Assembly (NCBI GenBank): GCA_015519975.1
Contig: WIAL01000051.1
Location: 62,001-126,000 of the forward strand
Reading direction: 5' to 3'
DNA: 64,000 bases
Origin: Hydrogenothermaceae bacterium
Lineage (GTDB): Bacteria; Aquificota; Aquificia; Aquificales; Hydrogenothermaceae
Of the stretch, positions 29,257-38,172 are shown piece by piece. A program made the position numbers and the translations under genes. The first letter of the stretch is position 1. Each line of letters opens with the position of its first letter. The notes beneath the pieces are model-generated. The model made no database searches, had not been told where the DNA came from, and saw only the letters and a list, made by a program, of their open reading frames with translations.

Positions 29257-30279
29257 ATGCGCCTAATTTTTTTAATACCATTTTTAGTATTTTATTTTTC
29301 TTTTGCAAAAGAGTATGTGGTAAATGTTATAAATCCAAAATCAAAGGTAGTTCCAATTTATTACACTGCAAATGCAGTTTTAAAAGCAGATATTTTTGTA
29401 AATCTTAAGCCTGAAGTTTCTGGAAGGATTTTAGAAATTTTTGTAAAAGAAGGTGACAAAGTTAAAAAAGGACAAATTCTTGCAAAAATAGAAACTCAGC
29501 AGTATGACTATAGATATAAAGCCCAGCTTTTTACTGTAAAAAAATTAGAAGAAATTTACAATTACAATAAATCAATTTTTAAGAAAAAAGAGTTTTTATA
29601 TAAAAAAGGCTTAATAAGTGAAGATGAGTATCTGCTTGCAAAAAAGAATTTAGAAACATCCTATAATGATCTAATGGCAGCTAAACAGCAGTTAAAAGAT
29701 ATAGAAAAACAGTTAAAAGAAACAAACATAAAAGCTCCATTTGATGGTATTTTAGATAAAAAATTTATTAACATTGGAGATTACGTAACTCCTGCAACAA
29801 ATCTTTTTTATCTGCTGGATCCAAATAGTATAAATGCTGTGTTTTATCTACCTCAAAGATTTATAAAAAATTTAAAATTAGGTAAAAGGGTTGATATATT
29901 TATAGAAGGAATAGGAAAAATAAAAGGAAAAATTAGTTATATTTCTTACTCTTTAACGCCTGAAAACCTGATAGAAGTCAAAGCAGATTTACCTGCAACT
30001 AACTTATTTAAGGATGGAATGTATGCAAAAGTAAAAATTGTTGAAAAAAATATAAAGGCTTTTGTTCTCCCAGAAAAAGCAGTTTTTATGAAAGGGGATG
30101 AGAACTACGTTTTAAAAGTTGAAAACGGCAAAACAAAAAAAGTTAAAGTTATTATAGTTGACCAAAAGTCCGAATTTTTAATTGTAAAAGGCAATTTAAA
30201 AGAAAATGATAATATTGTGTTTGAAGCACCATTTGGTATAAAAGAAGGAATGAAAGTTAAAATCGGGAAAAAGCTATGA
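29257..30279 (+). CDS. RND efflux periplasmic adaptor (membrane fusion protein)
   Basis: 340 residues. A signal peptide (about 1-17, ending FSFAK) precedes a lipoyl half-motif VSGRILEIFVKEGDKVKKGQ (about 52-71), an alpha-helical hairpin (about 80-145) and the second lipoyl half INIKAPFDGILDKKFINIGD-like region. A beta-barrel follows. This HlyD/AcrA-type protein joins the inner pump to the TolC-like channel. It overlaps the channel gene by 4 bases. Confidence 0.9.
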   Translation: MRLIFLIPFLVFYFSFAKEYVVNVINPKSKVVPIYYTANAVLKADIFVNLKPEVSGRILEIFVKEGDKVKKGQILAKIETQQYDYRYKAQLFTVKKLEEIYNYNKSIFKKKEFLYKKGLISEDEYLLAKKNLETSYNDLMAAKQQLKDIEKQLKETNIKAPFDGILDKKFINIGDYVTPATNLFYLLDPNSINAVFYLPQRFIKNLKLGKRVDIFIEGIGKIKGKISYISYSLTPENLIEVKADLPATNLFKDGMYAKVKIVEKNIKAFVLPEKAVFMKGDENYVLKVENGKTKKVKVIIVDQKSEFLIVKGNLKENDNIVFEAPFGIKEGMKVKIGKKL

Positions 30280-31508
30280 AAAAAATAGTGTTTTCACTTT
30301 TATTGATTTTCAGTTTTTCTCAAGGTTTAACTTTAAATCAGGTAATAGATATTGCTATTAAAAATAGCCTAAAAATAAAAATTTCTGAAGAGGATCTAAA
30401 AAAAGTTTACCAGCAAATAAGAGAAGTAAAAAGCAACGTATACCCTAAAATAAGTATAAATGCCAGATACCAAAAATTTGATCCTAATTACATTACAGGA
30501 CTTTCTCTTGAAGATAGATATAACGCCTCTATAAGTTTAAATCAAAAACTTTTTGATAAAACGGTCTTTGAAAGCTTAAAGGTGGCAAAAGAAAATATAA
30601 AACTGCAGAAAGCTATAAAACAGGACACTATTTTAAAGGTGGTAGATACTGCTAAAAGGCTTTATGTAAGCGTTCTTTATTATAAATCTGTAATGGAAAA
30701 GAAAAAGGAATCTCTAAAATACTGGCAGAAAAATTATGACTTTGTTGAGTCCCAGTTTCAAGTAGGTCTTACTCCAAAATATAACCTTTCAAGAACAAAA
30801 GCACAACTTGAACTTGCAAAAGCAGATTTCGAAAAATCAAAAGCAGACTATAAAAAAGCTTTAATACAGCTGAAAAGATTTTTACTTTTAAATAAAATTG
30901 ACGAACCTGAAGAAGATTTTAAAATTTTTGAAATTAAAATACCGCAAGAAAATCTTTTAAAAAATAATACACAGCTGAAAATAGTTGAAGAGAACATAAG
31001 AATAAAGGAAAGAGAAAAAGATTTTTATTCTTCCTCAATATGGCCTACACTAAATTTACAACTTTCTTACGAAACCTATAGAACAAGGGATTTTCCATCT
31101 TTACAACCTACCTGGAGAAAAGGATATGTTCTTACACTTTCTGCAAACTGGGTTTTATTTGATGGGTTTAACAGAGACAGCAAGGTTATGCAAAAAGAAA
31201 TTGAAAAAATAAAAGAAAAGCTTTCCTATAAAGATACTTTAAATAATTTAAAACAAAAATATGAAACAGCCCTTGTGGACTTAAAATCTTTAATAACTCA
31301 GGAAAAAGCTTATGAAGAAAATATAAAAGCATCAAAAGAAGCATTAGAGTATGCAACTGAAAGGTATAAGCACGGTGTTACAAATATTATAGAAGTATTA
31401 GATGCTGAAAGAAATTATCTAAATACGCAAATTCAGTATTTAGGTATAATTTATCAAATAAATTTGAAAATATTTGACCTACAACTTCTAACAGGAATCT
31501 TAAAATGA
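30276..31508 (+). CDS. TolC-like outer-membrane efflux channel
   Basis: 410 residues with a signal peptide (MKKIVFSLLLIFSFSQG). The two-fold repeat of the outer membrane efflux protein family is visible: LNQVIDIAIKNSLKI at the start and EEALEYATERYKHGVTNIIEVLDAERNYLNTQ-type text near residues 355-385, the classic sequence at the second-repeat helix. It completes the tripartite pump. It overlaps the adaptor before it and aroK after it by 4 bases each. Confidence 0.9.
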   Translation: MKKIVFSLLLIFSFSQGLTLNQVIDIAIKNSLKIKISEEDLKKVYQQIREVKSNVYPKISINARYQKFDPNYITGLSLEDRYNASISLNQKLFDKTVFESLKVAKENIKLQKAIKQDTILKVVDTAKRLYVSVLYYKSVMEKKKESLKYWQKNYDFVESQFQVGLTPKYNLSRTKAQLELAKADFEKSKADYKKALIQLKRFLLLNKIDEPEEDFKIFEIKIPQENLLKNNTQLKIVEENIRIKEREKDFYSSSIWPTLNLQLSYETYRTRDFPSLQPTWRKGYVLTLSANWVLFDGFNRDSKVMQKEIEKIKEKLSYKDTLNNLKQKYETALVDLKSLITQEKAYEENIKASKEALEYATERYKHGVTNIIEVLDAERNYLNTQIQYLGIIYQINLKIFDLQLLTGILK

Positions 31509-32002
31509 ACATATATTTAGTTGGTTTTATGGGAAGTGGTAAGTCTACAGTGGGAAAAATACTTGCAGAAAGACTAGGTATGCAGTTTATTGATGTAGAT
31601 GAAGAGATAGAAAAACAAGAAGGAATGAAAATAAAGGATATTTTTAAAGAAAAAGGCGAAAAATATTTCAGAGAGCTTGAAAGGAAAAAGTTAGAAGAAA
31701 TCACGCAAAAAGATAATCTTGTTGTTTCAACAGGTGGTGGTCTTGGAGCAAACTTTGAAAATATGGAAAAAATGAAAAAAACAGGAAAAGTAATATGGCT
31801 TGATGTTAGCTTAGATACGGTATTTAAAAGATGTGGAAAAGATGAAAATAGGCCTCTTTTAAATATGCCATATGAGAAATTGGAAAAATTATTTAATGAA
31901 AGGAAAGATGTTTATAAACTTTCAGATATTCATATAAATGTGGAAAATAAAACACCCCAGCAAATAGCAGAGGAAATAATTGAAAATTTACGTAGGAACT
32001 GA
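31505..32002 (+). CDS. aroK: Shikimate kinase
   Basis: 165 residues. The P-loop GFMGSGKST (7-15), the shikimate-binding DVDEEIE and EKYFRELE segments, STGGGLG and the lid NRPLLNM are all present. It phosphorylates shikimate in aromatic amino-acid synthesis. It is fused into the efflux operon by a 4-base overlap, a mixed-function arrangement typical of this genome. Confidence 0.96.
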   Translation: MNIYLVGFMGSGKSTVGKILAERLGMQFIDVDEEIEKQEGMKIKDIFKEKGEKYFRELERKKLEEITQKDNLVVSTGGGLGANFENMEKMKKTGKVIWLDVSLDTVFKRCGKDENRPLLNMPYEKLEKLFNERKDVYKLSDIHINVENKTPQQIAEEIIENLRRN

Positions 32003-32345
32003 TATTGTTGAAAATCAGAGAATTGAGAAAGCAATTCAAAAATTTGGGAATAAATTCTTAAAAAGAATATACACACAAAAAGAAATAGACTACTGCCTTT
32101 CTCAAAAAAACTCTATAGGCTGTTTTTCAGCAAGGTTTGCAGCTAAAGAAGCTTGTATAAAAGCCTATTATCAAGCTTTCAAAGAAATCCTTCATTTTAA
32201 TCAAATAGAAATACTAGGAAAACGAGGAAAACCTGCAGAAATTTTACTGCACCTAGAAAAGCTCCCAGCAAGCCCTTTTAAAATAACAGTTTCTCTGGCA
32301 CACGAAATTAAGTTTTCTACAGCAACTGTCATTATTTACTTATAA
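31980..32345 (+). CDS. acpS: Holo-[acyl-carrier-protein] synthase
   Basis: 121 residues. The family signatures GTDIVENQRIEKAI (Asp8 region, magnesium-binding) and FSARFAAKEACIKA (with the catalytic Glu) are visible, plus SLAHEIKFSTATVI at the end. It transfers phosphopantetheine from CoA to acyl carrier protein. The start is TTG at 31980, 23 bases inside aroK, which places KIYVGTDIVEN at the right distance from the N-terminus. Confidence 0.93.
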   Translation: MKIYVGTDIVENQRIEKAIQKFGNKFLKRIYTQKEIDYCLSQKNSIGCFSARFAAKEACIKAYYQAFKEILHFNQIEILGKRGKPAEILLHLEKLPASPFKITVSLAHEIKFSTATVIIYL

Positions 32346-32346
32346 A

Positions 32347-32368
32347 AGTGCAGTATTTTTACTGCACT
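32347..32368 (+). terminator. Hairpin after acpS, probable terminator
   Basis: A perfect 9-bp stem (AGTGCAGTA / TACTGCACT) with a TTTT loop starts one base after the acpS stop. No T-run follows on the plus strand (ATAAGTATT), so it may be a weak or factor-assisted terminator or an mRNA-stabilising hairpin. Confidence 0.5.
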
Positions 32369-32419
32369 ATAAGTATTAATAAATCCTTAACATTATTATA
32401 AAAATATACTTTTTTATAT

Positions 32420-32437
32420 TTGGCATAAGAATTGCTT
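32420..32437 (+). promoter_or_regulatory. Sigma-54-type promoter of the flhF operon
   Basis: TTGGCATAAGAATTGCTT carries the invariant GG (32422-32423) and GC (32434-32435) separated by exactly 10 bases, as in the -24/-12 consensus TGGCAC-N5-TTGC. It lies about 35 bases before the flhF start. Sigma-54 control is usual for mid-level flagellar genes. Confidence 0.75.
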
Positions 32438-32470
32438 TAATAAAATACACCATACAAGGAGGGTTATAAG

Positions 32471-33418
32471 TTGTATATGAAAAAATTTCTTGTAGACAGC
32501 ATTCAAGAAGGGTGGGAGAAAATAAATTCTGAACTTGGTGAAAATGCCATTATAATAAACATCAAAGAAATAGACAACAAACTTGAAATAATTGCTGCCT
32601 CTCCTGTAAAAAAAATCAAAGAAGTTCAGAAAGAAAATATTTTAGATAAATTACAGAATAATTTTAAAACTGAAGAAGATATAAAAAATCTTGAGGAGTT
32701 GCTCAATTTTATTGTACAAGTAAAAAATAAAAGCAAAACCAAAATAGATAAAATAACAAAACATTTAAAAGTTAACCTAGAAAATTATCTTAATATAGAC
32801 AATCAAGATTTAATAACGGAAAAAATTATAAAAGAGAAATTTAATAAAAAGTTTATAACTGTACTTGGAGGAATAGCTACTGGAAAAACAACCACTATCG
32901 CAAAAATAGCATCTATTTTAAAATTTAATCTAAACAGGAAAATAGCAATAGCTTCATTTGATTTTTATAAAATCGGCGGATTTGACAATTTAAAGAAATT
33001 TGCTGAGATAATGCAAATTCCATTTTTTCCAATAAGAGATGAAAAAGAAATAATCTCTTATAAAGATAGTCTAGAACATTATGATCATATAATATTTGAT
33101 ACTCCTGGTAATTTATCGGATTTAAAAGATACAGAGAAACTAATAAATTATATAGCATTAAGTAGCAACTCTGAAAATATTTTGACTATATCTTTAGATA
33201 AAAAAGAAAGCATAATAAAAAAAGAAATAGAATACTTTTCCAAGTTCAACATTTCACATTCTATATTGACAAAATACGATCAACTTGATGATAAGGAAGA
33301 TTTATTTATCACATTATCAAATATTCCGTTTAAAGTAAGTTACATTTCAAATGGCTTAAGAGTACCTAAGGATATTATAGAATTTGAATCTCTGATTCAA
33401 AATATAGAGGTTGCTTAG
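32471..33418 (+). CDS. flhF: FlhF, SRP-type GTPase for flagellar placement
   Basis: 315 residues. A basic N-terminal half precedes the SRP-GTPase core: P-loop GGIATGKTT at 133-141, DFYKIGG (where SRP GTPases read DxYRxxA), IFDTPGN (about 210-216, in place of DTAG) and LTKYDQ (TKxD-type guanine motif). FlhF sets the pole and number of flagella with FlhG. The start is TTG at 32471, 8 bases after GGAGG; the ATG two codons later is an alternative. It is first in an flhF-flhG-fliA operon. Confidence 0.88.
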   Translation: MYMKKFLVDSIQEGWEKINSELGENAIIINIKEIDNKLEIIAASPVKKIKEVQKENILDKLQNNFKTEEDIKNLEELLNFIVQVKNKSKTKIDKITKHLKVNLENYLNIDNQDLITEKIIKEKFNKKFITVLGGIATGKTTTIAKIASILKFNLNRKIAIASFDFYKIGGFDNLKKFAEIMQIPFFPIRDEKEIISYKDSLEHYDHIIFDTPGNLSDLKDTEKLINYIALSSNSENILTISLDKKESIIKKEIEYFSKFNISHSILTKYDQLDDKEDLFITLSNIPFKVSYISNGLRVPKDIIEFESLIQNIEVA

Positions 33419-33420
33419 TA

Positions 33421-34284
33421 ATGAAAGATCAAGCATATGATTTAAGAAATTTAATAAAAAATGAAGATGACAATGGATTTCAAGTTGTAACTATAACTTC
33501 CGGTAAAGGCGGGGTTGGTAAAACAAGCTTTACTGTAAATCTTGCAGCTTGCCTGCAGTCCTTAGGTAAGAAAGTATTAATTTTAGATGCAGATTTGGCT
33601 TTAGCAAATATTGATATAATGCTTGATGAGAAACCTATCTATAATTTAGGACATATTCTAACAGGTGAAAAAAACATAAATGAAATTATCTATACCTCTA
33701 AAAATGGTATTAAATTTATACCTGCATCATCTGGAGTTGAAGAACTAGCTAACTTAACAAAGCAACAGCAGTTATTTATTCTCAATTCTTTAAAAGATAT
33801 TTATTACGATTTTGATTATATGTTTATAGATACGTCAGCAGGAATTCATGAAACTGTTATAAATTTTTGTCTTGCGGCAGATAAAACAGTTGTTGTAACT
33901 ACACCTGACCCAACTGCAATTGCAGATGCTTATGCACTTTCTAGAATACTTTCAAAACATAAACCAGAAACTATGGAACTTGGTCTTATGGTTAATGTTG
34001 TATCTTCTGCTGAAGAAGGCGCAAAAATTTACAAAGGTATGGATTCAATATTGAAAAAATTTACAGGAAATGGAATCGAGTTTTATGGATATTTAAGAAA
34101 GGATAATAACCTTGCAAAATCTGTAAGAGAAAGAAAAATCCTATATCAAGTAAATCCAAGATCAAAATATTCTCAAGATATATTAAGTTTCGCTAACTTT
34201 TTAATTAGCGGAAAAAGAAAGTCTCCAGAAGTGAATTTTTGGAAAAGAATATTTAATAATTGGATAAAAATAAAGGAGGTTTGA
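33421..34284 (+). CDS. flhG: FlhG (FleN/YlxH), MinD-type ATPase for flagellar number
   Basis: 287 residues. The deviant Walker A SGKGGVGKTS (Lys29 and Lys34), LILDADLALANIDIML and FIDTSAGI show a MinD/ParA-fold ATPase. Residues 1-18 (MKDQAYDLRNLIKN) form the DQAxxLR motif by which FlhG activates FlhF. It starts two bases after flhF stops. A separate true MinD is encoded at 40469-41251. Confidence 0.93.
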   Translation: MKDQAYDLRNLIKNEDDNGFQVVTITSGKGGVGKTSFTVNLAACLQSLGKKVLILDADLALANIDIMLDEKPIYNLGHILTGEKNINEIIYTSKNGIKFIPASSGVEELANLTKQQQLFILNSLKDIYYDFDYMFIDTSAGIHETVINFCLAADKTVVVTTPDPTAIADAYALSRILSKHKPETMELGLMVNVVSSAEEGAKIYKGMDSILKKFTGNGIEFYGYLRKDNNLAKSVRERKILYQVNPRSKYSQDILSFANFLISGKRKSPEVNFWKRIFNNWIKIKEV

Positions 34285-34285
34285 T

Positions 34286-35020
34286 ATGAAATTAGCAAGT
34301 CACGAAAGAAATAAATTAATCCAAGAGTTCATCCCTAAAATAAGGTACATTGTAAATAATGTTAAACAAGAAAATTTACCTCCTATTGTTACAGAAGAAG
34401 ACTTATTTCAGACAGCCGTTCTTGGTTTAATAGATGCAATAGAAAAATATGACCCTTCTAAAGGAGTTAAGTTATCTACATATGCTGAAATCAGAATAAG
34501 AGGTCAGATTATAGATTCACTAAGAAAGCTTGACTTCCTACCTAGAAATGTTAGAAAAGCTTCAAGAGAAATTGAATCTGCAATTTTAGAACTTGAGCAA
34601 AAACTTGGAAGAGAAGCAACAACAGAAGAAATTGCAAATTATTTAAACATGTCCGTTGCAGAATATATGAAATATGCTGAAAAGGTTGCAAACTCTGGGC
34701 TTATTTCAATTGAAACAAGCGTAGGAAATGATGAAGATAGTGATACAAAATTGTGGCAGATAATAGCAGTAAATGATGATACCCCTGACAAATATGTTGA
34801 GCAAAAACAGCTGAAAAAGATATTAGCAGATGCTATTGCAAAATTAGATGAAAGGGAAAAATTAGTTATAACTTTATATTACTATGAAGAACTTTCTATG
34901 AAAGAAATAGGAGAAGTTTTAGGACTAACAGAATCAAGGATTTCTCAAATACATACTAAAACTATGTTAAAATTAAGAAAACTAATTTCTAAATATATTC
35001 ATAAGAATGAAGAAGAATGA
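34286..35020 (+). CDS. fliA: Flagellar sigma factor FliA (sigma-28)
   Basis: 244 residues. Region 2 (EEDLFQTAVLGLIDAIEKYDPSKGVKLSTYA-type text, about 36-67) continues with IRGQIIDSLRKLDFLPR, the specific FliA/WhiG segment. Region 3 (LEQKLGREATTEEIANYL) and region 4 with a helix-turn-helix (MKEIGEVLGLTESRISQIH) follow. It directs late flagellar genes such as flagellin. It starts one base after flhG and has a strong AGGAGG site. Confidence 0.95.
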   Translation: MKLASHERNKLIQEFIPKIRYIVNNVKQENLPPIVTEEDLFQTAVLGLIDAIEKYDPSKGVKLSTYAEIRIRGQIIDSLRKLDFLPRNVRKASREIESAILELEQKLGREATTEEIANYLNMSVAEYMKYAEKVANSGLISIETSVGNDEDSDTKLWQIIAVNDDTPDKYVEQKQLKKILADAIAKLDEREKLVITLYYYEELSMKEIGEVLGLTESRISQIHTKTMLKLRKLISKYIHKNEEE

Positions 35021-35498
35021 AATGTACGTTGATTTTTTAATTGGTGATTTAGAATATTTTATTTTTACAAATAGAGAAAAAATGAATAAATTGCTTGAAA
35101 GCAATAGACCACCTTCTTATGAAAATAGTATTGAAATATTAGAAAAATTTGCAACCGGTCTTGCTAAGACAAATCAACTAATTAATCATTTAGAAGAAAT
35201 TGAAGATTATGAGAGAATAAGGAATATATTTATAGTTTCCTCTGAAAGTCTTGCTTGGATACTTTTTACTTTACCTTCTGTTGCTGAGCAAATCCCAATT
35301 TTTACAGAAGAGCTCAATATAAAAGGACAGCATATTTTAGATTTAATAGGAAACAATCTACTTCAAATAGAAATGTTTATTGATAACCCTAAATCATCAA
35401 AAGATTTAAATGCAGAAATAAAAACAGGAATAAATGAAATAGCTATGGCTTTAGGCTATATAACTAAAATGATAAAAAAAGGGTCATTAGAAAGCTAA
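35007..35498 (+). CDS. Unknown helical protein of the flagellar operon
   Basis: 163 residues (158 if Met6 at 35022 is the start). The protein is almost all helix with no signal peptide, membrane segment or recognisable motif; segments such as EKFATGLAKTNQLINHLEEI and DLNAEIKTGINEIAMALGYI look like amphipathic helices of a bundle. It overlaps fliA by 14 bases, so it is expressed with it. A flagellar chaperone or FliA modulator is possible from position alone. Its 3' end contains the terminator of the opposing fabL operon. Confidence 0.8.
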   Translation: MKKNEMYVDFLIGDLEYFIFTNREKMNKLLESNRPPSYENSIEILEKFATGLAKTNQLINHLEEIEDYERIRNIFIVSSESLAWILFTLPSVAEQIPIFTEELNIKGQHILDLIGNNLLQIEMFIDNPKSSKDLNAEIKTGINEIAMALGYITKMIKKGSLES

Positions 35499-35504
35499 CG
35501 ACCC
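35474..35504 (-). terminator. Terminator of the minC-fabL operon, embedded in the convergent gene
   Basis: GGGTCATTAG (35481-35490) pairs with CTAACGACCC (35495-35504) around a 4-base loop; the single mismatch is a G-U pair on the minus-strand RNA. The minus strand then reads TTTTTTT from 35480, a strong T-run. Both convergent stop codons lie inside this hairpin. On the plus strand no T-run follows, though the stem may still serve the flagellar transcript. Confidence 0.8.
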
Positions 35505-36280
35505 CTTACAAGTGATAAACCACCATCAACTACTATTGTCTGTCCCTGTATCCACTGGGCATCATCTGTGCATAAAAATCCTACAACTCCTGCTATGTCT
35601 TCGGGCATACCCATTCTGCCAAGAGGAGTTAGTTTTATAGTGCCTTCTTTAACTTCTTCATAATTAGGGAATAGCTGTATAGCTTCTGTATCTATAGGTC
35701 CTCCAGATACTGTGTTAACATTTATACCTTTTTCTCCAAGTTCCACAGCTGCATATCTAACTAATGCTTCCAATGCAGATTTAGCAGAGCCGTGTATCGC
35801 ATAATTTGGCATGTAGTCTTTTGTTCCTGTTGAAGATATTGCTATGATTTTTCCTTTTCTTCCTTCCATTAAAGGCGCAGCCTTTTGAACAGACCATATA
35901 AATCCAAAAACTGTAATATCATAAATTCTTTTTGTACCTCTTTCTTTTAGTCTTAAAAATGGTGCAAATCCACCAACAACTTCTCTACCTGAAGCAACTG
36001 CATTACTAACAAAAATGTCAAGGTATCCAAATTTTTCTTTTATCCAGTCAAAGGCTTTATCAATATCTTCTTTTTTACCAAAATCTCCTTGAAGCGTATA
36101 ACCTTTCTGACCTTTAGCCTGTATTTCTTTTACAACTTCCTCAGCTTTTTCTTTGTTTTTGTAGTAGTTTACGATTATATCTGCACCCATATCGGCAAGT
36201 TTTAAAGCTATAGCTCTTCCTATTCCTCTACTTCCTCCTGTAATAAAAGCGAGTTTTCCTTCAAGTGGTTTACATTCCAT
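35495..36280 (-). CDS. fabL: Enoyl-[acyl-carrier-protein] reductase, FabL-like SDR
   Basis: 261 residues, short-chain dehydrogenase fold. TGGSRGIGRA (about 14-23) is the NADP loop, followed by NAVAS where most SDRs read NNAG, a Ser at ISSTG, and the catalytic Tyr-x6-Lys in NYAIHGSAKSALEAL. The NTVSGGPIDTEAIQLFPN segment closely resembles Bacillus FabL (VSGGAIDTDALKHFPN, from memory) rather than FabG or FabI. The likely job is the last reduction step of fatty-acid elongation. It is the last gene of the minC operon. Confidence 0.8.
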   Translation of the reverse strand: MECKPLEGKLAFITGGSRGIGRAIALKLADMGADIIVNYYKNKEKAEEVVKEIQAKGQKGYTLQGDFGKKEDIDKAFDWIKEKFGYLDIFVSNAVASGREVVGGFAPFLRLKERGTKRIYDITVFGFIWSVQKAAPLMEGRKGKIIAISSTGTKDYMPNYAIHGSAKSALEALVRYAAVELGEKGINVNTVSGGPIDTEAIQLFPNYEEVKEGTIKLTPLGRMGMPEDIAGVVGFLCTDDAQWIQGQTIVVDGGLSLVRGR

Positions 36281-36296
36281 TTACTTTACCTCTCTT

Positions 36297-37307
36297 TTAC
36301 TTTAAATTTCTTAATTTTTCCAGAACTTCATAAGCTTTACCTGTATAGATACTTTCTTTTGCAAGTTCAATACCTTCTTTTATATCATCTACAATTCCTG
36401 CTGCTGATAACGCAAATCCAGCATTTAATGTTACAAAATCTGTTTTTGCACTTTTATCTTTTCCTTCCAGTATATCTAAAGCTATTTTTAGATTACATTC
36501 TATGTCTCCGCCGGTTATTTCATTTAAACTTGCTCTTTTTAGACCAAAATCTTCTGGTTTTACCGTATATACAAATATTTCATCGCCGTTTATCTCACCG
36601 ACTACTGTTTCAGTTGTAATAGAAACTTCATCAAGTCCTTCTTTGCCGTGAACCACATAACCTCTTTCTATTCCAAGAAGTCTTAATACTTTTGCAAGAG
36701 GTTCAACTAGATTTTCATCAAAAACTCCCATTAGTTGATATTTCGCCTGTGCAGGATTAGATAAAGGTCCAAGTATATTAAATATTGTTCTTATACCAAG
36801 TTCTCTTCTTTGTTTTATAACATTTTTCATTGCAGGATGATAGATAGGTGCAAATAAAAATGCAAGACCAACTTCTTCTAATGCTTTAGCTGCAATCTGC
36901 GGCGGCATTTCAATATTAATCCCAAGAGCCTGCATTATATCAGCACTTCCGCATTTTGAGGAAACTGAGCGATTGCCGTGTTTTGCAACTTTTGCTCCTG
37001 CACCTGCGATTACAAATGCTGTAATTGTTGAAACATTAAATGTATCTACTTTATCTCCACCTGTCCCACATGTATCAACTAACCTTGATTTATCTTTAAC
37101 AGGCACTTTAACTGCTTTTTCTCTCATTATTTTTGCTGCCTGTGTTATCTCTTCAACAGTTTCACCTTTCATTTTAAGTCCGATTAAAACTGCCCCTATC
37201 TGAGCATCTGTAAGTTTTCCTTCCATTAAATTTCTAAATAAAGTTTCAACTTCATTTTTTTCTAAATCTTTAAACTCTGATATTTTTTTTATAAGCTCTT
37301 TAACCAT
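36297..37307 (-). CDS. trpD: Anthranilate phosphoribosyltransferase
   Basis: 336 residues from the ATG at 37307. The PRPP-binding motif [17 protein letters not shown], the [15 protein letters not shown] loop and the [10 protein letters not shown] segment identify TrpD, which joins anthranilate to PRPP in tryptophan synthesis. The frame extends to 37334, but the inner ATG gives the usual N-terminus ([14 protein letters not shown]), has AAGGG ahead of it, and clears the upstream stop by 4 bases. Confidence 0.95.
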   Translation of the reverse strand: MVKELIKKISEFKDLEKNEVETLFRNLMEGKLTDAQIGAVLIGLKMKGETVEEITQAAKIMREKAVKVPVKDKSRLVDTCGTGGDKVDTFNVSTITAFVIAGAGAKVAKHGNRSVSSKCGSADIMQALGINIEMPPQIAAKALEEVGLAFLFAPIYHPAMKNVIKQRRELGIRTIFNILGPLSNPAQAKYQLMGVFDENLVEPLAKVLRLLGIERGYVVHGKEGLDEVSITTETVVGEINGDEIFVYTVKPEDFGLKRASLNEITGGDIECNLKIALDILEGKDKSAKTDFVTLNAGFALSAAGIVDDIKEGIELAKESIYTGKAYEVLEKLRNLK

Positions 37308-37311
37308 TTCT

Positions 37312-38172
37312 TTACCCTTCAAGAGATTTATCAAGATATTGTATTACAGCTTTTTCTCTGAGTTTTTTTATAAGAAGTTTCATTTCTTCATTTAGCTTAT
37401 TCATTACTTCCTTAGTGTTTATATCTTTAGGAATAAGTTTTTTTTCTTCATCCTCAATATAAATAAAGTAAACACCATTTTTAGTTTTAATTTCTTTTAT
37501 TTCCCCAACTCTTGCATTCCATATTGCTTTGTCAAGATAATCTATAAGTTCTCCCTTTTTAACTTTACCAAGTAACCCTCCTTCTTTAGATGTTACAGGA
37601 TCGTCCGAATACTTTTTAGCAAGTTCTTCAAAAGTGTTTTTTGTAAGGTTTTCTTTAACGATTTTATATTTTTTTTCAAAATCTGGATCTTTTTTACTCA
37701 AAAATATTATTCTAACTTTTCTATAGGTTTCTTCTACAGCTTCTTTAGAATTTTCAAGAATTTTTGGTTTTAAAACAAATTGGATATATTTATTAATCGC
37801 TATTTCTCTTTTTATTAGGTCATAAAATTCGTTATACGCTATGTCTTGTTTTTGAAGTAATTTTTTAAATTCTTCTACAGAGTTTACTTTGTTTGCTTTT
37901 GCAATTCTTTCAATAGCAGCTTCCACTTCCTGAGGCATTACCTTTATACCTTTTTTTCTTGCTTCCTGATAAAGGAGTATATGATCAATTAGTTTTTGAG
38001 CAGCTTCTTTATCGTTAGGAAGATTAAACCATTTTTTTGCAAGTTCTACTTCGGACTTTAATATAGGTCTATCATTTACAATAATTACAATTTTATCAAG
38101 TAAAACTTCTTTTTCTGCTGCATACGTACATACTGAAATTAAAAGTAAAATTAAACTAACAACTTTTTTCAT
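37312..38172 (-). CDS. Periplasmic SurA-like parvulin peptidyl-prolyl isomerase
   Basis: About 286 residues from the ATG at 38172, chosen because [18 protein letters not shown] is then a clean signal peptide; an earlier ATG at 38196 would add eight charged residues. The SurA N-terminal helical domain ([19 protein letters not shown]) is followed by a parvulin domain (about 165-250) with [19 protein letters not shown] and GVYFIYIED. It should fold outer-membrane proteins in the periplasm. It overlaps glmU by 17 bases. Confidence 0.88.
   Translation of the reverse strand: MKKVVSLILLLISVCTYAAEKEVLLDKIVIIVNDRPILKSEVELAKKWFNLPNDKEAAQKLIDHILLYQEARKKGIKVMPQEVEAAIERIAKANKVNSVEEFKKLLQKQDIAYNEFYDLIKREIAINKYIQFVLKPKILENSKEAVEETYRKVRIIFLSKKDPDFEKKYKIVKENLTKNTFEELAKKYSDDPVTSKEGGLLGKVKKGELIDYLDKAIWNARVGEIKEIKTKNGVYFIYIEDEEKKLIPKDINTKEVMNKLNEEMKLLIKKLREKAVIQYLDKSLEG

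Noticed and set aside
33421-34284. Second MinD
   Set aside because: The N-terminal DQAxxLR motif and flhF/fliA neighbours make it FlhG.
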